Assembly (NCBI RefSeq): GCF_024372725.1
Contig: NZ_VOUA01000004.1
Span: 150,143-214,142, forward strand
Length of the DNA: 64,000 nucleotides
Source of the DNA: Methanosarcina sp. KYL-1
Lineage (GTDB): Archaea; Halobacteriota; Methanosarcinia; Methanosarcinales; Methanosarcinaceae
Direction of reading: 5' to 3'
The notes beneath the pieces are model-generated. The model saw nothing but the letters and a program-made list of their open reading frames with translations, searched no databases and was not told the origin of the DNA. The position numbers and the translations under genes are program-made. Below are positions 50,221 through 58,996 of the stretch, in pieces (the first letter of the stretch is position 1; every line of letters starts with the position of its first letter).

Positions 50221-51009
50221 TCAAACTCTGGAAATCGGCCTTGCCATGCTCTTGTAATGGTCAAAAAGTTCCTTGCCCCATTTAAGTGCACTTTCATCGA
50301 AGCTTACCAGGTTATGGTTGTAGTAGATCCCGCTGTTGCAGAAGAGGGAAAGCGCCATGAAATTTTCCGTGACGATGCTTGAGGCGATTTTCATGTTGTT
50401 GTTGTTGCAGACGTAGAGCTTTGTATATTTAAGGTTCAGGAAATGTTCGAGTTCCCGTCTGTAATCGTTCAGCATCCTGTCGTAGACGTATTCCGTAAAC
50501 ACCAGGGTGATTTCCGTACCCTTGGCGGCAAGTTCGATGCAGAGGGACGGATAGATGGGCAGGAAAAAGGACGAGGAGATCATCACCTTTTGGGATTCCG
50601 ATAAGTGCTTTACCACTTCTTTGGGGTATTCAAAGATATGGTTGCGGTCAGGGTTCACTTCCGTATAATCTCCAAGCTTCCCGATCCGGTCCAGAAACTC
50701 CGGAGGAATTGACGTCATGTCCTGGTTTATCCAGTACTCATGGTTTTTATCAAAAACGTTGAATGTTTCGAGAATTGTCCTCATCTTGGGGACCAGAATC
50801 TCCCCTATATTTGACAGTTTGTAGAGCCGGTTGTTTTCAACTATAAGGTCGTGCTTCATGAGGATCTTTATCTGGGTCATTATAGGGCTTGACCGAACAT
50901 CAAGTGTATCTTTGATCTCTTCGATGTTCTTTGGTCCTTCAAGGAGCAGCAGAAGGAGATTTTTCCTTTTTTCCGAAAGAAAGAGAACGTCCAGTAATGA
51001 TGACTCCAT
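50221..51009 (-). CDS. Msr/FilR1-type winged-helix regulator, copy A
   Basis: A 262-residue regulator: winged helix in residues 1-75 (EKRKNLLLLLLEGPKNIEEI, KDTLDVRSSPIMTQIKILMK) and a long C-terminal sensor domain (DUF1724/FilR1). The latter includes IPPEFLDRIGKLGDYTEVNP, HIFEYPKEVVKHLSESQKVM and a final SFDESALKWGKELFDHYKSM. Methanosarcina Msr proteins with this architecture control the mtaCB methanol methyltransferase operons and related methylsulfide genes, often in pairs. The frame is open to 51075, but the ATG at 51009 (GAGAGGG 7 nt upstream) matches the start of copy B. TATATATATA at 51057-51066 is its TATA box. The mtaCB operon lies 8-10 kb away on the same strand. Confidence 0.86.
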   Translation of the reverse strand: MESSLLDVLFLSEKRKNLLLLLLEGPKNIEEIKDTLDVRSSPIMTQIKILMKHDLIVENNRLYKLSNIGEILVPKMRTILETFNVFDKNHEYWINQDMTSIPPEFLDRIGKLGDYTEVNPDRNHIFEYPKEVVKHLSESQKVMISSSFFLPIYPSLCIELAAKGTEITLVFTEYVYDRMLNDYRRELEHFLNLKYTKLYVCNNNNMKIASSIVTENFMALSLFCNSGIYYNHNLVSFDESALKWGKELFDHYKSMARPISRV

Positions 51010-51419
51010 TCTGATTCCCTCTCTCTTTATGTCTCTTCCCATTATATCTAACATTGTATATATATACGATATCAACTACTTTACGATTCCCATGCCTCTA
51101 CCCCTTTTATGTTATCTTTTTATGTTGTTTTTTGGAGAGATGGCTGTATGGGAATAAACCCGAGGACATCCGGAGAATCCTAAATTCTTTTTATGTAAAT
51201 CCTCTCAATATATCACTACTATAAAATATATAATTATTTATCATTACCTTTATTTCTCGTGTCCTCGTGAAGAAACCTTACATAAGAATTTCTTCATGCC
51301 ATTTTTTTACTGTGTTCCGGAAGGTTGAAACTTCGGTTGTTGCCAAAAACCGTTTTGGACTCCATTGTGAATCTTTTCGGGATATTCTTCGTCTCTTGCC
51401 ATTTTTTTTCAAAACAGAG
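51010..51419. other. Promoter spacer between the two Msr-like genes
   Basis: TATATATATA (51057-51066) is placed for a start site about 25 nt before the copy A start codon. A second AT-rich zone (51195-51245, ATATATCACTACTATAAAATAT) follows. The right end carries the 3' end of copy B. No gene is seen. Confidence 0.55.
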
Positions 51420-52205
51420 TTATATCTTATTTACCTGTTTTGAGAGTCTCTTGAAATAATCAAACAATTCCTGTCCCCAGCGCAGGGCACTCGGCTCAAA
51501 GCTCATAATAAACTGCTGGTCGAATTTGCCATTTTTATCGAAAAGCCCGAGAAGCATGATCTTATCCGTCACAGTGATTTCGGTAATCCTTATTCCTTCT
51601 TTGGAAATATAGAGGCTTACGTTATCCATCTCTATGGCTTCTTTTAGCATTTTGGAGTGCTCGTTTGAGAGGTGGTCCCAGACCGACTGGGTGAAATTAA
51701 GGGAAAGTTCGGCATCTTTCCTGCCGAGTTCCACATAAAGGGGCAGGTAAGCAGGATTGAAATAAGAAGCAAATGTTGCCACACGCTTTGAATTCGCCAT
51801 GCTGTCAATGATTTTCTGGGACGGCTCATAAATGTGATTGAGGTCCGGTTCTATCATGGTGCAGTCCCCGAGTTCGGCGATTCTTTCAAGAAGGTGGCGG
51901 GGGATTGAGTTCAGGTCGTGCCCTGTCCAGTAATGGTTGCTCTTTTCCACAACATCAAGAGCGCTGATCAGCGGTTTTACCTTCCTGATAATAAACTCCC
52001 CCAGTACGGTGAGTTTATAGACCTTTTCTTCCTGTACTATCAGGTCATTATCTATCAGTTTCTTGATCTGGGGAAGGATGGATGTGGCAGTAACATCAAG
52101 TTCGTCCTTGATTTCATCAATATTTTTAGACCCGCTGTCCAGCATTATGAGAAGATTTTTTCTTTTTTCGGAGCGAAAAACCAGGTCAATAAGTGAAGAC
52201 TCCAT
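51420..52205 (-). CDS. Msr/FilR1-type winged-helix regulator, copy B
   Basis: A 261-residue paralogue of copy A, same length and domain order: winged helix in residues 1-72 (EKRKNLLIMLDSGSKNIDEI, ATSILPQIKKLIDNDLIVQE), then the FilR1 domain (IPRHLLERIAELGDCTMIEP, HIYEPSQKIIDSMANSKRV) and the ending SFEPSALRWGQELFDYFKRL. By eye roughly 40-50% of positions match copy A. Pairs of divergent Msr proteins acting on one mta operon are known in M. acetivorans, so the two could act together on the mtaCB operon here. The next gene upstream is a HyuA-like protein with 134 bp between them, which raises the possibility of co-transcription. Confidence 0.86.
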   Translation of the reverse strand: MESSLIDLVFRSEKRKNLLIMLDSGSKNIDEIKDELDVTATSILPQIKKLIDNDLIVQEEKVYKLTVLGEFIIRKVKPLISALDVVEKSNHYWTGHDLNSIPRHLLERIAELGDCTMIEPDLNHIYEPSQKIIDSMANSKRVATFASYFNPAYLPLYVELGRKDAELSLNFTQSVWDHLSNEHSKMLKEAIEMDNVSLYISKEGIRITEITVTDKIMLLGLFDKNGKFDQQFIMSFEPSALRWGQELFDYFKRLSKQVNKI

Positions 52206-52339
52206 ATCTCCTTACTTCCTTTATATATTTCCTGCTGTGCCGCCGATCCTTCTTCTCGGCTGGCCGGTTCTTTGACTGTTCGCTCTAATCGGGATTTCTC
52301 CGGGATTCTTTTTCAGGCTGCCTTTCCGGACCTTCAATC

Positions 52340-54277
52340 TCAATCCGGGCCGTCTCCTGAATAGCCCGGAGCACAGACCCCGACAAATGTCATTTTTGTC
52401 TCCATCGGGATGTGCTTCCATCCCGGAGGGATGAGGTATTCTGTGCTGGTGTCTATCTTTATTGAACCTTCAGGAAGTCCGAAATCCTTCATCGAGTCAC
52501 GGATCATCTCTTCTCCTGTTTTCTGGGCATATTCAAGTGCAGTCCTGTACTGATCGAATTTCTTCCTTCCCATAGGGGAAAATACCAGGAAATTCTGGTC
52601 CGGTTTGTCCATGGATTGAGGCCTGATCATGATTTCAATTCTTTTGATTCCTTTACCTACAAGAGCTCCCACGGCATTGCCTACGCTGGAGTGCTCCGGG
52701 ACTATGATGTCCGCATCAATCAGGTCCTTCAGTTCTTCATAATAGGTTTTTACCGGCCCGCCGAGCAGGACAATAGGGATGTTTACCTTATACTGGGCAG
52801 GGATTTCCCCTTCCAGCATCTTCTTAATCCCTTCTTTGCCCCGGCCTTCCAAAATAAAGGACATCAGGCTGTAAGCCATGTTAATGGCAATCTGCTTCTT
52901 TACTTTTTTGCAGAATGTGTGGACCCCCATATGGGTAAAGCGGGAAAGCTTTCTGGCTCCTATCTGTGCGGTTTCTACATCCCATTCCGTGTATTCTCCC
53001 AGGACGTGGAGGGCATCCGTAGGGGTGAAGCCTATGCCCTGAATCACCCGCTGCTGGATCAGGGAGTCGAGGACGGCAGGGGAGGGAAATCTTTTCATTT
53101 TATTCAAGATTTCATGGACTGAAAGGGGCTCGTCTCCTATCACTTCAAGTAGTTTTGTCTCACTTTCTGTGGGGTTAACTGGCATCTGCCCTGTCCGGAC
53201 AAAGAACTTGGTCGGCTGGATATGCTCGTTTAGCATTGTCCTCAGGGGTACAGGGTTATTTTCCAGCTTTTCTTTGAAATTCGGGTACTTTATCGCAGCC
53301 ATACAGAGGGGCATGACCCTTCTGGGGCCTATCCTCACGCACTTCTTGATCCATACATGGCTGTCTCCTCCAGTTGCGGAGCTTTCCGTCCGGATTGCCT
53401 TTACCCTGGTCTGCCAGTCCCCCACAACAGCTCCTTTTTCGCAAAGCTCAGGGATCCCGTTTTTTATTATGGAAACGTCCGTGCTGGTCCCTCCCACGTC
53501 GATTACGGCACAGGTATCCAGCCCGGAAAGGTGGGACGCTCCGACAATACTTGCTGCAGGGCCTGAAAAAATGGTTTCGATGGGGTGCAATTTTGCTCCC
53601 TTGATATCTATGACAGAGCCGTCGCATTTCAGCATGAGCACTTTGGCGTCAAGGTTTCTCTCCCTTATTTCGGTAATAATGGAATGGATAAACTGGTAGG
53701 TGATGGGGATCAGCTGGGCGTTTAAAACTGCGGTTGCTGCCCTTTCGTAAGCTCCAAGTTCCTGGGAAAGCTCATGCCCGCAGACTACGGGGTGGCCGGT
53801 AAGTTTTAGGATCGTCTTCTTTATCCTCAGTTCGTGTTCCGGGTTCCGGGTACTGAAATAAGAAGAAACGGCAAATGCGGAGACTTTCTTTTTCATGCTC
53901 ATTGCGAACTGTTCTACCGTGGTAATGTCCAGGGGCTGGAGTTCTTCTCCGTTACTGTCATGCCCACCTCTCACGGTTATACAGTACTCGGCAGGCAGCT
54001 CCTTAGGTACGGTGTAGTCTCCTACAAGGATCAGGCCCACAGGATACCCTGTCCTTTCCAGAATCGTATTGGTTGAGAGTGTTGTGGAAACCGAAACAAG
54101 TTTTACTTTCTGAAGGTATTCCGGATTTAACTTCTCTATCGCATTTCTAATTCCGGTCATAAGGTCCGGATAGGTGGTAAGTGCCTTACTGGTATCAAGG
54201 ATCTTGCTGTCCGAATCCCTCAGGATTACAGCATCGGTGTAAGTTCCACCTGCGTCAATACCCAGACTATATTGCAT
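52340..54277 (-). CDS. HyuA/hydantoinase-oxoprolinase family protein, copy 1
   Basis: A 645-residue ASKHA-fold protein. The N-terminal phosphate loop is SLGIDAGGTYTDAVIL; SVSTTLSTNTILE and GHDSNGEE follow in the N-terminal domain; the second nucleotide-binding part has IETIFSGPAASIVGASHLSG, CAVIDVGGTSTDVSIIKNG and RTESSATGGDSHVW. The family includes hydantoinase A, 5-oxoprolinase and acetone carboxylase subunits, all ATP-dependent, normally with a HyuB-type partner that is not present here. Standing between Msr-like regulators and the mtaCB operon, it may serve methylotrophy rather than hydantoin breakdown. The C-terminal third has a long linker absent from short HyuA. The catalytic role cannot be deduced from sequence. 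Confidence 0.8.
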   Translation of the reverse strand: MQYSLGIDAGGTYTDAVILRDSDSKILDTSKALTTYPDLMTGIRNAIEKLNPEYLQKVKLVSVSTTLSTNTILERTGYPVGLILVGDYTVPKELPAEYCITVRGGHDSNGEELQPLDITTVEQFAMSMKKKVSAFAVSSYFSTRNPEHELRIKKTILKLTGHPVVCGHELSQELGAYERAATAVLNAQLIPITYQFIHSIITEIRERNLDAKVLMLKCDGSVIDIKGAKLHPIETIFSGPAASIVGASHLSGLDTCAVIDVGGTSTDVSIIKNGIPELCEKGAVVGDWQTRVKAIRTESSATGGDSHVWIKKCVRIGPRRVMPLCMAAIKYPNFKEKLENNPVPLRTMLNEHIQPTKFFVRTGQMPVNPTESETKLLEVIGDEPLSVHEILNKMKRFPSPAVLDSLIQQRVIQGIGFTPTDALHVLGEYTEWDVETAQIGARKLSRFTHMGVHTFCKKVKKQIAINMAYSLMSFILEGRGKEGIKKMLEGEIPAQYKVNIPIVLLGGPVKTYYEELKDLIDADIIVPEHSSVGNAVGALVGKGIKRIEIMIRPQSMDKPDQNFLVFSPMGRKKFDQYRTALEYAQKTGEEMIRDSMKDFGLPEGSIKIDTSTEYLIPPGWKHIPMETKMTFVGVCAPGYSGDGPD

Positions 54278-54413
54278 ATTAAAACAGCCCCATTTTTAGC
54301 GTTCGTTTCCTGGGCGATCCAGTTCGTTTTTAGATGGTTTTACTAAATTACGGCCCATGGGATATATATCTCTGTTTATTATTTGAGTTTTTAAATTCTA
54401 TCTCTTCATTCTG

Positions 54414-56459
54414 TCAGCCCACCAGGAGGTTTCTGGGGACTCCAACCCCTACAAACACGATTTTAGTTTCCAGGGGGATTTCAGTCCATCCTTTCGGAGC
54501 CAGGTGTTTTTTGCTGACATCTATCCTTATATTCTCTTTTTCAAGTCCTGCATTGATCATGTAATCCATAACAAGCTGCCTGCCAAGTTTTTCTGCGTAT
54601 TCCTGGGCCTCGCTGTGCACATCGAATCTCTTTCTGCCGGCAGGGGAAAATACCAGGAACTCGGTTTTCTTTTCCTTTTTCAGGGTGTCTTTTATTACTT
54701 CACTTTCCTGAGTTCCGGATCCTTCACTTACAGAGGTTTCGGATTCCACATTTTCGGACTCCACATTTTCCGGGTTTTCTTCCCCGGCCGAAACAACCCT
54801 GGTTTTTATGAGAATCTCTACTCTCTTGATCCCTTTTCCCACAAGGGCTCCTACGGCATTGCCAACATCGGCATGTTCCGGGACCCTGAAGTCGGCATCT
54901 ATGAGTTTGCTCAGGTCTTCGGCGTATGCCCCTACGGGCCCGCCCAGAAGAATTACCGGGATTTCTACCCTGAAGCGGGTGAAATGCCCTCCTTTAAGTA
55001 CCCTGTCAATCTCGTTTCTCGGCATCCCCTGCACGAGATAGGCTATCAGGTCTTCGGCAATATTGCGTGAGACCCTCTGCTTCACATCGGCACTGAGCTC
55101 TTCGGGGCTCTGTTTCAGCATTTTTCCCAGCATTGAAGCCCCGGCCCTTGCAACGTCGGTGTCCCATTCGTTATATTCCCCCAGCACGTGCAGGGCATCC
55201 GTGGGGGTAAAACCTATTGCCTGGATCAGCCGCTTCTGGACAAGGGAATCCAGGGCCATGGGGGAAGGGCGTTTTTTCAGTTTTATGAGCAGGTCCCCGA
55301 AGGATACGGGCTCTTTTTCTATATACCTGTAGATTTCCCGTTCCCTTGGTTTCAACTCGATAGGGGGAAAGTCCGTACGGACAAAAAATTTCGTAACCTG
55401 GATGTTTTCACAGAGGTATCCCTTTGCAACCCGGTTTTGCTTTAACTTTTCCAGAAAGCCAGGGTAAATTCTCGAAGCCCTGCAGAGGGGGATCACCCTT
55501 CTCGGGCCCACATGGACCCTGTCGTTCTTTATCCATACATGGCTGTCTCCCCCGGTTGCCGAGGTTTCCATGCGGATGGCTCTCACCCTGGTCTGCCAGC
55601 CCCCGACTACCGCGCCGGTGTTGCTGAGTTCGGGGAGACCGTTTTGCATCATGGCCACATCCGTGCTCGTGCCTCCCACGTCGATTACGGCGCAGGTTTC
55701 GAGCTTGCTCAGGTGGGAAGCCCCAACAAGGCTTGCTGCAGGCCCTGAGAAAATGGTCTCGATGGGTTTTTCCAGGGCTTCTTCAATTCCCACCACGGAA
55801 CCGTCGCATTTCAGCATCAGCAGGTTTGCGTCAATTCCACGGCTTTCAGACTCTTCGATAATTGACTGGATGAATTTGTGGGTGATCGGGATAAGCTGTG
55901 CGTTCAAAAAAGCCGTTACAGCCCTTTCATAAGCCCCCAGGTCCTGGGACAGTTCATGTCCGCAGACAACAGGGTGCCCGGTTAGTTCCTTTACAGCTTT
56001 TTTGACATCAAACTCGTGTTCGGGGTTTCGGGTACTGAAGTAGGAAGAAACCGCAAAAGCCGAAACCTTATCCTTTACCTTCAGGGCAAATTCCTCAACT
56101 GAAGCCAGGTCCAGGGTCTTTAACTCTTCCCCGTCGCTGTCATGCCCTCCGGATACGGCTATCCAGTAGTCGCTCGGGAGGTCTTCGGGAATCACATAGT
56201 CCCCTACCATTATCAGCCCGACGGGAAAACCGGTGCCTTCCAGGATCGTATTTGTGGAAAGGGTTGTGGATACGGATACGAGTTTTATGTCCTTCATGTA
56301 TCCGGGGTCCAGCCTGTCAATTGCATTTCTCATTCCCGGCAGGGGGTCGGGATAGGTTGTAAGCGCCTTGCTGGATTCGATGACTGATCCGTCTGAATCT
56401 CTTACGATAACGGCATCCGTATAGGTGCCCCCTGCATCGATTCCAAGACTATAATGCAT
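54414..56459 (-). CDS. HyuA/hydantoinase-oxoprolinase family protein, copy 2
   Basis: A 681-residue paralogue of copy 1, closely similar through residues 1-560 (SLGIDAGGTYTDAVIV, SVSTTLSTNTILEGTG, CAVIDVGGTSTDVAMMQNG, METSATGGDSHVW). It differs by an acidic low-complexity insertion near residues 580-620 (ESENVESETSVSEGSG and neighbours) before the shared FLVFSPAGRKRFD ending. GAGGT lies 9 nt before the ATG. A TATA-like CTATAAGATAAATATG (minus strand, about 56528-56543) is upstream. The two copies are tandem with 136 bp between them and look like one duplication. The acidic insertion lies in the C-terminal region that is most variable between them. Confidence 0.8.
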   Translation of the reverse strand: MHYSLGIDAGGTYTDAVIVRDSDGSVIESSKALTTYPDPLPGMRNAIDRLDPGYMKDIKLVSVSTTLSTNTILEGTGFPVGLIMVGDYVIPEDLPSDYWIAVSGGHDSDGEELKTLDLASVEEFALKVKDKVSAFAVSSYFSTRNPEHEFDVKKAVKELTGHPVVCGHELSQDLGAYERAVTAFLNAQLIPITHKFIQSIIEESESRGIDANLLMLKCDGSVVGIEEALEKPIETIFSGPAASLVGASHLSKLETCAVIDVGGTSTDVAMMQNGLPELSNTGAVVGGWQTRVRAIRMETSATGGDSHVWIKNDRVHVGPRRVIPLCRASRIYPGFLEKLKQNRVAKGYLCENIQVTKFFVRTDFPPIELKPREREIYRYIEKEPVSFGDLLIKLKKRPSPMALDSLVQKRLIQAIGFTPTDALHVLGEYNEWDTDVARAGASMLGKMLKQSPEELSADVKQRVSRNIAEDLIAYLVQGMPRNEIDRVLKGGHFTRFRVEIPVILLGGPVGAYAEDLSKLIDADFRVPEHADVGNAVGALVGKGIKRVEILIKTRVVSAGEENPENVESENVESETSVSEGSGTQESEVIKDTLKKEKKTEFLVFSPAGRKRFDVHSEAQEYAEKLGRQLVMDYMINAGLEKENIRIDVSKKHLAPKGWTEIPLETKIVFVGVGVPRNLLVG

Positions 56460-57012
56460 TATTATGAACCTCTTTTGTAAACTTGGTTTTGACTTCTCCA
56501 GGCTTCTCCCATGGCTTTTAGATTTCGGAGAATCATATTTATCTTATAGATGAGTTTGTGTCCGGATTGCAATAAAGCCAGGTGCGCTTAAAGCCCGCAA
56601 TAATTTAAGCTTGAATAGTTGTTAAAGTATGTAGTAGCTAATTGGATAGTTGTTTTTTTGTCAGTCACTCTTGCGACTGAATATTTTTTGTTTTTTAAGC
56701 CCGGATAGTCATTGAAGCCTGTGCGGGAGTTAGTCATATAGTGATTTAACCTGTATTGCCTGTTTGAATTGAGATCGTAAGTTTGAATTGAGATCGTAAG
56801 TTTGAATTGAGATCGTAAGTTTGAATTGAGATCGTAAGTTTGAATTGAGATCGTAAGTTTGAATTGAGATCGTAAGTTTGAATTGAGATCGTAAGTCTTA
56901 GAGGGATATGCGGGCAACTTTAAAATTTTTTTCTATCTGAAGTTTTATCAGCGTCAATTATATTCATATTATTATTTTAATCTTTGGATACTATTCATCT
57001 ACATGGTTTATT
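56460..57012. other. Spacer with a perfect 19-bp x 7 repeat
   Basis: It holds the promoter of HyuA-like copy 2 at the left, then the tandem array at 56762-56894, then AT-rich DNA (TATTCATATTATTATTTTAATC) before the CDF gene's stop. The 109-codon frame over the array on the minus strand is created by the repeat and is not called. Confidence 0.7.
56762..56894. repeat. Perfect 19-bp tandem repeat, seven copies
   Basis: GTTTGAATTGAGATCGTAA occurs seven times head to tail without mismatch (starts 56762, 56781, 56800, 56819, 56838, 56857, 56876). There are no spacers, so it is not a CRISPR. Perfect copies mean recent expansion or active homogenisation. Confidence 0.95.
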
Positions 57013-57981
57013 TCACATTGCTGTTTTGTTTCCTCCCTCTTCTGCAAGCCCGTTCCTGAACCGGTTCCGGTTATGGATGTGACAGTTCCTTCCGGGGTCA
57101 GGTTCTGCTTTTATCAGGGTGTAAGTCTCGGGTCCGCAGGCTTTTTTCAATCGGGATTCAACCCTTTTTGAGATCTCTGCTGCTTCCTGGACGTTCAGGG
57201 TTTCATGTACGCTGATGCAGACATTTATGGCAATGCCTTTTCCGATCTTCCGGGTTTTTAGCTCGTGAGAAGCAATAACTCCTTCAGTTTCGTCTATTAT
57301 TTTCCTTATTTGCCGGTTGCTTTCTTCGTCAAGGGAAGCTTCTATCAGCTCATCGACGGTTCCGTAGAGAAGTTTGGCCGAAGTTCCGAGGAGATAAAGG
57401 CTCACCAGCACCGCAGTAAAGGAATCGGCTGCATCCCACCCATTCCCGGGAAGGAACGTGCACCCGATTCCGAGAAGAACAACACCCGAAATGAAGGTGT
57501 TTTTGCCGGGGAGCTGGAAGCTTGCATAGCTGCTGCTGTCAGGCCCCAGGCCTCTTCTCCTGCTGATACGGAGGAAAATTTCTCTTGATATGAAAGCCCC
57601 ACCTGCTACGACGAGTGCAATTGTTTCAGGAGTTCCCGGCTCTTTTTCATGTATAAATAGAAACAGCTCTTCAAGACCCAGGGAAAAGGCTTGAATTCCG
57701 GTGATAAGAAGTAAGAGCGCTCCTGCTCCCACACAGAGGGTTGCAACTTTTCCGTGCCCGTAATTATGGCTCTCGTCTTTGGGCTTGCTGGCTATGCAAA
57801 GGTCAAGGAGCTTCACGGATTCGGCCAGGAAATCCGAAAAAGAACGGACAGCGTCTGCCAGAAGTGCGGTACTGTTTCCAAAAAGTCCCGCGAAAAATTT
57901 TAAAACTGTAAGCAGAAGGCTTAAAAAAAGTCTGGTGTATGATATTCCCCGGGCCCTATTCAAGTTTTTGTCCGCTTTCAT
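57013..57981 (-). CDS. Cation diffusion facilitator (CDF) transporter
   Basis: A 322-residue membrane protein of the CDF family (divalent cation/H+ antiport). Hydrophobic segments begin with YTRLFLSLLLTVLKFFAGL. The HxxxD-type and related metal motifs are LLADAVRSFSDFLAE, ESHNYGHGKVATL, then GWDAADSFTAVLVSLYLLG. The cytoplasmic C-terminal domain (RQIRKIIDETEGVIASHELK, AINVCISVHETLNVQEAAEI) has the usual ferredoxin-like fold. The metal site residues Asp in helices II and V are kept (LADAVRSFSD, WDAADS). It ends near YaaH and mtaB but is not obviously co-transcribed; zinc supply for MtaB is one possibility and iron or manganese another. Confidence 0.88.
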   Translation of the reverse strand: MKADKNLNRARGISYTRLFLSLLLTVLKFFAGLFGNSTALLADAVRSFSDFLAESVKLLDLCIASKPKDESHNYGHGKVATLCVGAGALLLLITGIQAFSLGLEELFLFIHEKEPGTPETIALVVAGGAFISREIFLRISRRRGLGPDSSSYASFQLPGKNTFISGVVLLGIGCTFLPGNGWDAADSFTAVLVSLYLLGTSAKLLYGTVDELIEASLDEESNRQIRKIIDETEGVIASHELKTRKIGKGIAINVCISVHETLNVQEAAEISKRVESRLKKACGPETYTLIKAEPDPGRNCHIHNRNRFRNGLAEEGGNKTAM

Positions 57982-58356
57982 TTAGAACTCACCTTCTAAA
58001 TTTTCGAATCCTCCCTCGTGAAGCGGACCCTTCTAAGCCGGGTCAGTAGAATGATAAGGGGGAATGTGGGGATTTAAAAAAAATTAAGTAGATCCTCGAA
58101 TGACGACAGTTTTCTTGAGCGCGGTACGATAATGCAGCGTTTTTTACTTACTTAAGAGAGCAACAGATTGGTTTAGAGAGGGTTAATTGGAAACACAGAT
58201 CCTGAGACCCGTGTTTCCAATTCAGGGTTCTATTAGGGATATCTTTTCTGTTTTTTCCCCTGCCGTTTTTTTGGTTTTTATGCAGGTCTTTCGAGGTCGC
58301 TATTAATCCTTTGTAGTCGTTTTTCCAGGATTTTGTATGCTGTTACCAGTTTATCT
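57982..58356. other. Spacer with a 12-bp inverted repeat
   Basis: AATTGGAAACAC (58185-58196) and GTGTTTCCAATT (58211-58222) form a perfect 12-bp inverted repeat around AGATCCTGAGACCC. It lies 135 bp downstream of the YaaH-like gene stop and could stabilise or end the mta transcript, but no T-run follows. No gene is seen. Confidence 0.6.
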
Positions 58357-58941
58357 TCAGAGTGGAGCCACCGTCTTTCCGTAGACATTGTTCAGTACTA
58401 TGGATAACGCGGTGTAGAGGGCGCCAAGGCCCATAATAAGTCCGACAAAGCCAGCCACTACAAGCAGCCCGGTGCTTCCGGTTGCGTTTACAACGGCCAG
58501 CAGCATGAATAATATAAATAACGTCACAAATACAAACTGAATGGCGCGGACTCCAATCTTCATCGTAGCAATCAGCATAACAAAGGTATACACGCCCCAT
58601 ACTGCGAGGTATGCAGCCATGGCAATGGAAGAGGGGGCCTCAACCCAGCCAAGGGCAGGCATAATGATCAATCCGGCAAGTGAGAACCAGAAGAGTCCAA
58701 AAGCCGAAAATGCAGTGCCTGCAAAGATGTCTCCTTTTTTCCAGGCCATGATCCCTGCAAACACCTGGGCAAAGCCTCCCAGGAATATTGCCATGGATAC
58801 GATCATGGACCCTACAGGGTATACACCTATGTAACTAAGGCTCAACAGGACTGCAGACAGGCCGAGACCGGTAAAACCGAGCGGGGCGGGGTCAGCAGTC
58901 TTGTCAAGGATTAAAGTGGCAACTCCTTCGTTTTGTGTCAT
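58357..58941 (-). CDS. GPR1/FUN34/YaaH (AceTr) family transporter
   Basis: A 194-residue membrane protein with six hydrophobic helices and the family signature of the SatP/AceP acetate transporters: APLGFTGLGLSAVLLSLSYI near the N-terminus, where the family has a conserved NPxPLGLxxF motif (here ADPAPLGFTGLGL), then AFSAFGLFWFSLA. In Methanosarcina mazei a member (AceP) takes up acetate. Here the gene follows mtaB by 55 bp with GGGGGAT before its ATG, so it is the third gene of the mtaCB operon. This makes uptake or release of methanol, acetate or a related small molecule during methylotrophic growth more likely than a housekeeping acetate role. Confidence 0.83.
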   Translation of the reverse strand: MTQNEGVATLILDKTADPAPLGFTGLGLSAVLLSLSYIGVYPVGSMIVSMAIFLGGFAQVFAGIMAWKKGDIFAGTAFSAFGLFWFSLAGLIIMPALGWVEAPSSIAMAAYLAVWGVYTFVMLIATMKIGVRAIQFVFVTLFILFMLLAVVNATGSTGLLVVAGFVGLIMGLGALYTALSIVLNNVYGKTVAPL

Positions 58942-58996
58942 TCAATATCCCCCTGAAGCCAGTTTTTCAAAAAATTAAAAAAAAGAAGTTTAGAGT

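Noticed and set aside
52616..53122. A 168-codon plus-strand frame opposite the first HyuA-like gene
   Set aside because: It is antisense to a strongly supported coding sequence with no motif of its own.
56762..56894. Possible CRISPR array
   Set aside because: Repeats are head to tail with no spacers and no cas genes are near. The same holds for all other tandem arrays here.
56588..56917. A 109-codon minus-strand frame over the 19-bp repeat
   Set aside because: The repeat length is not a multiple of three, so three copies make a 19-residue peptide period; the start lacks a ribosome site and the rest of the frame has no gene-like codon use.
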